DNA from: Diphasiastrum complanatum
Lineage: Eukaryota > Streptophyta > Lycopodiopsida > Lycopodiales > Lycopodiaceae
NCBI GenBank assembly: GCA_029204225.1
Contig: CM055097.1
Coordinates: forward strand, 55,531,603 to 55,595,602
DNA length: 64,000 nt
Direction: 5' to 3'
Positions 47,504 to 56,270 of the stretch are shown here, one piece after another; position 1 is the first letter of the stretch, and each line of letters starts with the position of its first letter. Under the pieces are notes generated by a model that was not told the origin of the DNA, ran no database searches, and was given only the letters and a program-made list of their open reading frames with translations. The position numbers were made by a program, and so were the translations under genes.

Positions 47504-49545
47504 ATGGCAAATCAAAGAAGGCAAGGAAATCAAAGAAGGCAAGGAAATCAAAGAAAGCAGGTAAATCAAAGGCAGAACACTCAGAGATTTCAGTACAGTG
47601 GCAAGGGACAAAATCCAGCTTCACCAAGGAACCGTTCTCCATTCATGAAGGGCACCGTTCTCGGAAGCTCTTCTGGTGGCCCTTGATGGATCGACATGGC
47701 TATGCAGTCTTTCTCTTTGGGAGGTTCTCGACGTTCCAAGTGGATCACAGAATCACCAATACTGCTATTCATAACCTGGCTCATCGCACTCTTTCCTTCC
47801 ATGAGAGGAAGCTTCTCAGTTATGGTCTCGGGTTTATTCCTCACCCCTCTCCTCCTTTTCATGACTCTGTTCTTTCTGCTTTTGATTCGTTTGCTCGTAT
47901 TTTATGCTTGTCTTTTCATTTTAGACATAGTGTGGATTCTATTCCTCTTTTTCGTATTCCTAACCTTTCCTGGAGTAATTTCGACCTGTACCCTGAACTT
48001 GAGAGTATTATCTCTATGGGTCGTGATATTATCCTTTCTCGCCTTTCTGCTGTCTCTAGAAACTCTTTTTCTCCTTTTCTTCATGGTAGGCTTATGATAG
48101 CTCTTCTCTCGCTTCGTTCTGATGAGTCTATTGTCATTAAACCTACTGATAAGAATTTAGGGGTTACCATTCTCTCCAGATCTTGGTATGTTTCTGAAGC
48201 ATATAGGCATCTTCACGATACCTCAGTTTATCTTTCTGTTCCGCACATCCCTTGGTCTTACTTATGGAGTTTACTTGAATCTTTAGTTGTTCCTGCTCAT
48301 GCTTTAGGCACTATTGATTCTGCTACTCTTAAGTTTATCCTTTTTGTGCCTGCTACTGGTTTTTGTGCCTGCTTATTTTATCTTCTTCCGAAGGTTCATA
48401 AGCCTGTTTTGGTGGGTCGTCCTATTTGCTCTAGCATTGGTTACATTTTTGAGCATGCGTCCAGATGGCTTCATTATCAGCTACTTCCTATTCTTTTGTC
48501 GAAGGCTAATCACCTTGTGGATTCTCGTGCTCTTCTGAGAGACTTATCTTCTAGGCAGTTTAGTCAGGACATTCTGCTGTTTTCATTTGACATCGAATCT
48601 CTGTATCCTAGTATTCCTACTCAGGAGGGTCTTCGACGTCTTCAGTCTATGATTGCTGGCAGGCTTTCCTCTGTTCCTTTTGAAAGACTTGTCCTCAATC
48701 TTGCCTCTTTAGTCCTTGAGCATAACTACATTCAGTTTGATGCGGATTTTTGGCTTCAGGTCAGAGGTACAGCTATGGGTACCAGCTTTGCAGTTGTCTA
48801 CGCTTGTCTCTTCCTTTGCAGCTTGGAGCATGATTTGGCAGTTTCTTCGACCCCTTCCTCCTGGCCTATCTACTTCAGGCGCTTCATCGACGATGGTTTT
48901 GGTATCTGGCAGGGTTCTCGCACTTCTCTTGAGCATTGGCTCTCTCGGTATGATTCCTTGGTGGACTCCATTCATATACACTGGCAAATTTCGGACTTCA
49001 GTATAGATATCCTCGACATTTGTTTTTCGAAGGATGCTGCTTTTCGCTCTTCTGGTATCCTTTCTTCCAGTTGTCATCAGAAGAGCCTTAACAGGTATCA
49101 GTATTTACCTTGGTCTTCCTGCCACCCGCGTCACCAGAAGCGTGCTTTCATTCTTGGCGAGCTTCAGTGCTATATTCTCATAGAAAGTACCTTGGATGGA
49201 TTTCTTGCTCTTCGACACAGCTTTTATCAGCGCTTGCGTGCTCGTGGCTACCCCAGAGCTTTCATCCTGCTTTGCTTTGCTGCTGCTGCTTCATACAGTG
49301 ATAGATCTACTCTTCTCGATGCATGTCTTCCTGGGCCTCCTAGAGTTCGGCAGACCCCCCTGGTGCTGAAGCTTGAGCACTCTCCTTTTACTCAGGCTCT
49401 AAACCTTGGGGCATTCCTAAACCCTAAACTCTCGGACGCATTCCTGAAAGATCCGCAGTTATCGACACTTTTCGGACGGCCTATCATCTGTTGGCTCCGG
49501 GCTCGTAACCTACAGGGTTACTTGGTTCACAGTAGATTTCACTGA
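47500..49545 (+). CDS. Penelope-type reverse transcriptase (about 680 aa), no GIY-YIG domain
   Basis: It makes cDNA of the element. Motifs by residue counting from 47500: KPTDKN (214-219), LLPKVHK (295-301) and GRP (306-308), FSFDIESLYPSIP with Asp364, GTAMGTS (423-429), RFIDD with Asp464 and Asp465, SIDILDICF (501-509), thumb CHPRHQK (541-547) and a C-terminal LRARNLQGYLVHSR. All catalytic Asp residues are present and there is no stop. The C-terminus ends where canonical Penelope proteins would go on into GIY-YIG, so it is endonuclease-deficient. The first ATG in frame is at about 47689, yet Lys-rich coding DNA lies upstream (KSKKAR repeated three times from an 18-bp repeat). This frame overlaps the end of ORF1, and translation may use a -1 frameshift or re-initiation. 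The exact start is unsure. Confidence 0.95.
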   Translation: MNGKSKKARKSKKARKSKKAGKSKAEHSEISVQWQGTKSSFTKEPFSIHEGHRSRKLFWWPLMDRHGYAVFLFGRFSTFQVDHRITNTAIHNLAHRTLSFHERKLLSYGLGFIPHPSPPFHDSVLSAFDSFARILCLSFHFRHSVDSIPLFRIPNLSWSNFDLYPELESIISMGRDIILSRLSAVSRNSFSPFLHGRLMIALLSLRSDESIVIKPTDKNLGVTILSRSWYVSEAYRHLHDTSVYLSVPHIPWSYLWSLLESLVVPAHALGTIDSATLKFILFVPATGFCACLFYLLPKVHKPVLVGRPICSSIGYIFEHASRWLHYQLLPILLSKANHLVDSRALLRDLSSRQFSQDILLFSFDIESLYPSIPTQEGLRRLQSMIAGRLSSVPFERLVLNLASLVLEHNYIQFDADFWLQVRGTAMGTSFAVVYACLFLCSLEHDLAVSSTPSSWPIYFRRFIDDGFGIWQGSRTSLEHWLSRYDSLVDSIHIHWQISDFSIDILDICFSKDAAFRSSGILSSSCHQKSLNRYQYLPWSSCHPRHQKRAFILGELQCYILIESTLDGFLALRHSFYQRLRARGYPRAFILLCFAAAASYSDRSTLLDACLPGPPRVRQTPLVLKLEHSPFTQALNLGAFLNPKLSDAFLKDPQLSTLFGRPIICWLRARNLQGYLVHSRFH

Positions 49546-50046
49546 TGTACTTCCTCACCCTCGGAGCATTGGCTCGAGGTTTTACTATGTATTGTTCACC
49601 CTTCGAAGCATTTGCTCAGGGTTTTACTCTTTCCATTGTAATCTTCACCCCTTGAAGCATTAGCTCGGGGTTTTACTGCCTTTTCAGGTAGTTTAGCTAT
49701 TTTTGCCCCATGCCTATTTTTAGCAGTTTTTCTGCTTCATCGGCATTGGTTGGTACTGCTAGTCTTAGCCACTTTAGCTATTTCTGCAGTTTGTGCTTCT
49801 GATGTTCCGTCGGCTTCATTCGACCTAACGGTTATTTCCGTCGGTCACTTTTTTAAGCCCAAACGGTCATTTTCAGCCCTACTTGCACTTTAGCCCTACC
49901 TGCACTTTAGCCTACTAGCACTTTGGACCCTTGGAAGCATATGCTCAGGAATTATTCCATTTCTTCTAGTATAAAGCCATATCTTGGCTCACTTTTGCTC
50001 TCACTTGTAGTTAGTACTTTTTGGAGAGTGTGGGGTCTGTCCACCT
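49546..50046 (+). other. 3' untranslated region of the Penelope-like element
   Basis: No ORF. It carries an array of related hairpins at 49559-49670, a degenerate fourth at about 49928-49950, and a short 17-bp-type direct repeat (GCACTTTAGCC, about 49880-49925). Confidence 0.8.
49559..49670 (+). repeat. Three tandem hairpins with compensatory stems
   Basis: The units at 49559-49579, 49599-49621 and 49648-49670 share CACCC, AAGC or GAGC, GCTC and GGTTTTACT. Each folds: CCTCG with CGAGG, CCCT with AGGG, CCCC with GGGG, all over an AGC/GCT inner stem and a four-base loop (ATTG, ATTT, ATTA). The outer pairs vary but stay paired. That points to a conserved RNA structure. Confidence 0.75.
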
Positions 50047-50052
50047 CTTCCT

Positions 50053-50100
50053 TAGCGCCACTGATGAGCTCTCACGAGCGAAACTAGTCTGGCTTTGCTA
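50053..50100 (+). ncRNA. Hammerhead ribozyme, right copy (sense)
   Basis: Core CTGATGA lies at 50061-50067. Stem II is GCTC (50068-50071) with GAGC (50076-50079) over loop TCAC. GAAA is at 50080-50083. A minimal stem III is made of the palindrome ACTAGT (50083-50088). The cleavage triplet is GTC (50087-50089). Stem I is TAGC and GCCA before the core, pairing with TGGC and GCTA after the cleavage site, with a TTT bulge. All conserved hammerhead positions are present. Predicted cleavage is after 50089. An open stem I and tiny stem III fit the type I minimal hammerheads described in Penelope-like elements. Confidence 0.92.
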
Positions 50101-50141
50101 TTGATCAGTACTTTCTTTTCATTTGTGTGCAAAAGTGTCTC

Positions 50142-50150
<9 letters not shown>

Positions 50151-50226
<76 letters not shown>
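50151..50226. repeat. (CT)n tract in right inverted repeat
   Basis: A 76-bp CT run, the counterpart of the GA tract at 46109-46198. The length difference is the main divergence of the two repeats. Confidence 0.97.
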
Positions 50227-50228
<2 letters not shown>

Positions 50229-50356
50229 CTTCCTCTCACTCGCTTTACATGTGATTAAGATCTGTTATGATCCGTCTCTCTTTAGTTTACTACTCTTATT
50301 CGTTCATTGTATCGTTTATCTTCTTCTCTACTGCTACATATTTCTCTTAGCTTTTT

Positions 50357-50386
50357 AACCCTAAACCCTAAACCCTAAACCCTAAA
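50357..50386 (-). repeat. Telomere repeats at right end, (CCCTAAA) about 4 units
   Basis: AACCCTAAACCCTAAACCC and onward directly follow the inverted repeat at the 3' end of the element. On the minus strand this is the G-rich telomere strand running into the element. That is the arrangement expected if a telomeric 3' end primed reverse transcription. Confidence 0.97.
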
Positions 50387-50768
50387 ATGAAACTCCTTGG
50401 AACTCTCATGCTGTGAGGCTGATCCTCAAGATTTTCCTCCTTTTGATGCTCCTCCTCAATGCTAGCAAGATCACACTTTTCCCAAGATCTCCACTTGAGT
50501 GATCTCCTCCTTTGCCAAGTTCACATTCTCAAAAGCAATATCAGCTTCCAATTTAAACAATCTTCCATGTTTAAATCATTTTGCAATACAAACATCATTC
50601 TTCAAAATGGAACAAACTCCATGCTTAAAGTGGACATCCAAACCACTTTCCAACTGACAGCAATATCGTGTTGCAAGATAACATGTCCCAACACTATGCC
50701 ATGAGTGACAAATATTGGTATTTTTTGGGGTTAATGGATATGCCATATAATCTACACTAGATTAGAAC
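50387..50768 (-). other. Retroelement-like filler, no clear gene
   Basis: No intact ORF. The minus strand has phrases such as FKHGRLFKLEADIAFEN that loosely resemble the region between protease and integrase of LTR elements. The assignment is weak. Confidence 0.3.
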
Positions 50769-51000
50769 CTATTTCAAGCAATGCAAATTCTTGATTCGTA
50801 AGGAGTGCACACACATGTTTTCCAAAAAAAATTCAAGAGACTTATGTAAGTGGTCTTTAAAGGCATAAGTCATGACTCGTTGGAAGGTGCTTGGCTCATT
50901 ACCGAATCCAAATGGCATTACCTTGTAAGCATAGGTACCCGCTGTTATAAATCCCATATAAATGAAAAATACTACAACAAAAAGAAATTTCGGATGCATT
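50769..51000 (-). pseudogene. Gypsy reverse transcriptase fragment right of the Penelope-like element
   Basis: The minus strand encodes GTYAYKVMPFGFGNEPSTFQR then VMTYAFKDHLHKS, the conserved gypsy RT block (GTYxYxxMPFGLxNAPxTFQRxM). The catalytic VDD region is degraded (FLENMCVHS). Orientation and order match the RNase H piece at 45537-45952. Confidence 0.8.
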
Positions 51001-53113
51001 GCTTTACTTGAAGGGTAGTGTTCTTCAATTACTACATGAAATAAAAATGAGCTTGAGCTACATTGAATGGTATAATTCGACTAATACCAAAAGAGTGACC
51101 GACAAACAATGATCAAATTTATTGAGCTTTGGCTATGCTTAACACATTAATCCTTTACATTTAGACAACAATGGATTTGGCATATGCCAACATGAATGGG
51201 ACTGCTTCTATCAAACTAGACCATAATAAAACTTGAGATTGCATTTCTTGGAGTTTCATCTTTTTGTATAATTAAATATAAGATAATTATACCTCACTTT
51301 AATTAACTCCGTCTAGGGCTTATATATATGCGCTTCATCTTGTATTGAAATCAAAGACTTTCATATTTCGCTACTGACTTTCATCAGAGGAGTGAGGCAG
51401 TATTGCCCCCACCTCCACTTTTTGTTGTAGCCACACTACCACTTCGTAGGTAAATCAAGAAAGCACGTTTCATCTAACACTACGTCCCTAAATATTGAAA
51501 CAATGAAAATACTTCTAAGTTATTTTGCAGATATGTTGCCAAAATTACCAGGCTTTATTGAAAGTTTCCAAGATAACATACTCAAGATCATATCTGAATC
51601 TTGACAAATTTCAAGTTCAATAATACCTCTTGAAAAACCAAGGTGCTCACCCTTTAAAATAAGAAGTGTCATGATTGGATTGCCAATTACAAAATGGCAA
51701 TAATTTCTCATGCAGTGATGCCAAGACACGGATTCTAATAGGTATACATATATGTAATGCAGATCTTACTCATTGGCTTTTGCAGAAAAACTGACTTCAA
51801 ACTTGCACACTAGAAAAATCAACAACTTAAATTCGCTCCAAGAATTTTAATTGCAAGCACGTCCTTTCACTTACTCTTCTTTATCAATCTTGTTGTAGAG
51901 GTTCATTTTCTGGATGTAAAAAGTTTCAACAGTTACTCCAATTTGCAACACAAATGGGATATGCAATATTAATAAGAAAGAGTCTCTACAAGTTGAAAGA
52001 ATTGGAAAATTTTAATCCAAGCACCTCTTTTAAACTTTCACCTAGGCAAGACAATGCTCCAAGCTACATCACATTATACTGTAAGTCAGATAAAGCATGA
52101 AGAAATTGGAAAGTATTTCAAGCAATCGGAAACTCTCCTACGGTTAGTACTCTGAGCTAATAAGAGGGAACACTGATTAATTTTGATGTTAAATGGAGAA
52201 GAGAAACTCCCCTCATATGTGGAAAGCAAGATTCGGAAGGATTCAGCATATCCTTTTGAGCTTATTAAACTTTTACTAGAAAGTGTAAACAAAGGGCTGG
52301 AGACCAGGAATAAATCAAATCAGTTTCAGCTTGAGATGGCCTCGATGTTTCCGATAAGCAAGGAGCAACATCTATTCAAAGATCAGCAGGAGAGCAACAT
52401 AAAAAAATCAAATCAAATAAATCATACTGAGAATGGGCATTCATGTTTTGTGGTTATGAGACCAAAAAAAGATCAGTAAGATAATTATTTACATACATAC
52501 TATTGCAGTCTTTTCTTGTCTCAAATAATGACAAACAAACATCCAAACACACAACTCAGTCGAAAGGGCTAGTTCTCCATAATCTTGGTTCCCACCGTTC
52601 TGCCTGTTTGAGTCACCTTTTAGGTACTTAACCTTTGCAACACTCTTCAGGTTTACCTCTTAAATGCAATACGTAGCAAGGAAACGGATATGCCCTTGTA
52701 ATGAAAAATAATGTAGTCTTCTCTTTACTCCTGAGTGGAAGATGTAAGATATATGGTTTATGCGACGACTTTACCTCCTACTGTCAGAAAACCCATAATC
52801 TATATCATCGGGTACTCAACTGCCTTCAATAGCATTGAAAGCCAAAAGCAAGCATTTCTCAGAATCACAATAATGCAGAATCTCATACATTCTGTTACAG
52901 AGATGCACCCGTAACTTTTTTTCCTCCAAGAATCTGATTTTGATAGTAGCAGGGAGAATGCACGTAGCGCACATGTCGCCAAACTACATAGAAAGTCAAC
53001 CATAAAACAGTTTGATTCACGAGGAAAAACATCACTCTATATGAAACCAAAATTTTCCAAAAGATTGGACGTGGAGCTCTCAGCTGTAATCTTCAAGGAG
53101 CAACCACCCTTAT
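51001..53113. other. Intergenic region downstream of the BRO1-domain gene
   Basis: No recognised gene. The longest ORF (52183-52479, plus strand, 98 codons, no homology seen) has no supporting signal. The part nearest 53113 should include the 3' untranslated region of the host gene. Confidence 0.5.
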
Positions 53114-56100
53114 TTATGTCACAAAGATGAATTCCCTGTCGAGACCAAAAGGCTGGTAAAGGATTGGTGCAACAATCTTCCTTCCCTCTAGCACAGGCAA
53201 CTCATCTAACCTGGGAGGTTTTTCTCGCCAAATGAAATCGTTTTCATACTCACATTTCCTTAGCATTCCACTCAGTGCATCAACCTCCTGCCTGAAAACT
53301 AGCTTCATATTGTCCTCACCTGGGAACATTGCACATAGTTAAATAAAAAAGCCAAAAACTAACAGTAAATACAACACTACATATTCATTAAACGCAACGA
53401 GGGATGCACTATTCATGTTTGAGTATGACAATACGTCTCAATACTCAGCCAAGGTCCAAGGCTCATGTCAAATCCACTGTAAAGTGAATTGAGTAGTTCC
53501 AGCTATCAGAAATAGCCCAAGTGGAGAAACTTACTTGGAGCCCTTAGTTGTTGCACCTTGTTTAGTGCATGCCGTAGAATGCCAACAGCCACCCCCAAGT
53601 GTTCAGATTTCTTGAAATCCTCGGCAACATACCTCCAACTTCGTGCCTCATGCAGACCACTGGTTGTATTTAAAAATCTCTGAAAATAAGAGAAACCAGA
53701 ATCTGATTGTCAGTAACAAAGAGAATGTTATTGCACATAGTGCAAACCTAACGTACATAAAGTGTATTACTGACGTAATGAAAGAGGAATTTGTAAGCCC
53801 CACGTCCTTTGATTTTTGTACAGTAAAAAATCCATACCTCTGAATGCAGGTTGTGAACAAAAACTAAAGCTTATCTATTGTTGTACTATTTGTATAAAAG
53901 ATTTGTTACCATTGAGGTTTTGCTTTTTGAGTTTCTCTTCTTTCGAAATATTGTGCTACATAAAGCTTCCTCAAGGCGAACACACTCTAATCATAAATTT
54001 TTGCAATTCTGATTGAATTCACAAGCAAAGTCAACAAATTATGATGACGCTCATTTTGGTAACCTAAAATGAACTGCAACTTAGACAGTGGCATCCATTG
54101 CTGGAATCTTAGAAAGCAAATTTGTGAAGTCCTGGCTACAAGTATCCAAGTTTTGATTCCCCATTCAATGTAAGATAAGCCTTCTATGATTATTAAAATC
54201 GTCCATGATAATCGTTAATGAAAGAATTCTCAAAAGCATCCTGAAAAGGCCTCCCAAGCAGTTGGCTTGGGTTGGAGATCTCGCCACCAAGATTTAGCTT
54301 TCCCCTTCAGGAACAGGAGCACTGCAGCTATCCTTCACTCATCTGCGATAGATTGGAGATTGAAATAGCTAGTCCACCATCAATGGTTCTTTGACTACCT
54401 CAGATTTCTTGTCCTTCCATTCCTTCGAAAAAAATTCTACTTGGATTGACAGATTGCAAGTCCAGCAAGCCCAAAGCTGATTCTTTAATTGGCTTATTTG
54501 AGTATCCTGCTGCCAGACTTTGCCTTGCAGAGTTGCCATCCCCAGCTGCATTTGCTGTAGAATCAAGCTTAAGTCTTGAGTGGGGTACGAGCAGTATTAT
54601 CGCCATGGTAGCAAAAGGGCAAACAATTGATCAAGCAAAAGATAATGAAAAAAATTCAGCAGAGCATGGATGCCTGGATACACTAGGGCGAGCTAACCCC
54701 AGGCCTCCATCAAATACAAGTTCCCAAATATGGTCTAACCATGGGTTAACCAAGTGTGTTTAGCAGCAGGTCCATGCAAGTCAATCAGGTGGATAAGGTT
54801 CTGCATCTGATGCGAGAAGCTTGGCACAAAGCACTTATGTCTAATAGCCATGCACTCAGCATGTGATGGCCTATCCATGTGGATAAGGATTCTACATCAG
54901 GCCCTTGGCCCATGCAACAAGATAAGATTCGTCCCATGCAATAGTTCCTATCAATAAGCACTGCCTAATGCATTAACCCTATGGATTTATCTGGTGTTTA
55001 ACAGAGAGGTACACCCCCCTAGTACACCCATTCAGCCTAGTCCTAACATTTTCATGTTGCTGAAATGCCGTCCTACTGGTCTACCTTTTCCAATCATTAT
55101 CGTTGTTTTGTTGTGTGCAGGTATTCTTCAAGAGAGGTACCTCGTTGTAACAAAGCGACAAATCCCATACCACAGGCTACAGAAGCACTTATCAGTAGAC
55201 GAGGATCTGTGACAGCCCATCACGACTTGCCAATAGCTCATTTTATATCCCAAATTCCATACAACAAGTGCCCAAAGCTATGAGGTAAATAGTCGCTACC
55301 TATTAGCACCTTCTCACCAGCTAATCCAGCTCCAGATCTGCTTCTAATTAGCTCTAATTTCAGCTATCCACTAGCTACCTTATTGATGCATAACTTCTTC
55401 TTACTCTCAAAACTGACTTAACTTCTCATAACAATCTCCCTGATTTGCAGGGGGTTCTGCGGCTCAGAAATTGGGAGTACAAACACATCATTTTGTAAGC
55501 TGAAAATCACTGTGACAGGCTCTCAGAAAATGAGATTTGAGGAAGCCAATTATCTCTGGATTTTTACAAGCAGCACTGGCCCTAATCCCAGCTATCCATC
55601 ACTAACCCAATTAGAAAAACGATTGCTGTCGACTGCAGAGATCAGACCCTGATTCTATCAGTAGATAGGCATGATTTTTCTTAAATTCAAACTTGTCCCA
55701 GCCAGCAGCTAACCAGAATTTCAGCCTTTCACAAGCGCTGAATTTCATGTAAAATTGGATTTCTTCAAGCCTCAGCTACAAATGCCCATATCCCATTGAT
55801 AGCAAGTTCATACTCTTGATTTGTGATGAATGCGATATGCATGAATAGCATTTATGCTAGCTAACAGCAGTAGCCAAATGATCTTCATAATAAGAGAAAT
55901 CTCACGACTTCGGACTAGTTACAAGCTATAAAAACCTTATCCATATGCTTTGAAACGGACTAGAAACAAGCTATTAACGGTATGCATTGAAACTGAATCC
56001 ATATCGTTGGTAAGAATAACGTACATGAGGATGGTAGTGACCATGAGACCTAAGACCAACCTTCTCTTTCTGTATTTGACATTGATTTAGTTCAAGTTCA

Positions 56101-56230
56101 TCGCATTGAAAGTACCAATACTTATATTTGAGGCAGAAGCCAAAAAGAGATAGGTTATACAATGTCAAGTCATGAAGGAAAATAAACAAACTAGAAGGGA
56201 CACTGACAATTATGAACAGTGTATAACGTT

Positions 56231-56270
<40 letters not shown>

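Larger units (their letters stand above)
50047..50356. repeat. Right terminal inverted repeat of the Penelope-like element
   Basis: It mirrors 45981-46316. Its inner edge (CTTCCTTAGC) lies six bases before the ribozyme starts, so the repeat boundary and the ribozyme nearly coincide. It contains a CT tract at 50151-50226. Confidence 0.95.
45953..50386 (+). mobile_element. Penelope-like retroelement, endonuclease-deficient, with telomere-repeat ends
   Basis: The order is telomere repeats, inverted repeat (with antisense ribozyme and GA tract), ORF1, reverse transcriptase ORF, hairpin-rich 3' region, inverted repeat (with sense ribozyme and CT tract), telomere repeats. The reverse transcriptase has the Penelope motif set and no GIY-YIG domain. 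Known relatives by type are the Athena and Coprina groups, endonuclease-lacking Penelope-like elements that attach to telomeres, and Penelope-like elements with hammerhead ribozymes. The terminal repeats differ at about two non-microsatellite positions, so it is young. No target duplication was seen, which suits an element without endonuclease. Confidence 0.93.

Noticed and set aside
47696-48538. Overlapping ORFs inside the Penelope RT region
   Set aside because: They lie in other frames of the RT gene and show no domain, while the RT frame has all motifs.
49410-49430. AACCCTAAACT inside the RT ORF as an internal telomere repeat
   Set aside because: It is only one and a half units and lies in conserved coding sequence; chance is enough.
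52183-52479. 98-codon plus-strand ORF downstream of the BRO1 gene
   Set aside because: No recognised domain, no splice or promoter context and ordinary length for chance in AT-rich DNA. Left unannotated as a gene.
54369-54763. Overlapping ORFs on both strands in BRO1 intron 5, slightly gag-like
   Set aside because: The resemblance to Gag is only compositional (Gln-rich helix). No knuckle, protease or LTR ends were found.
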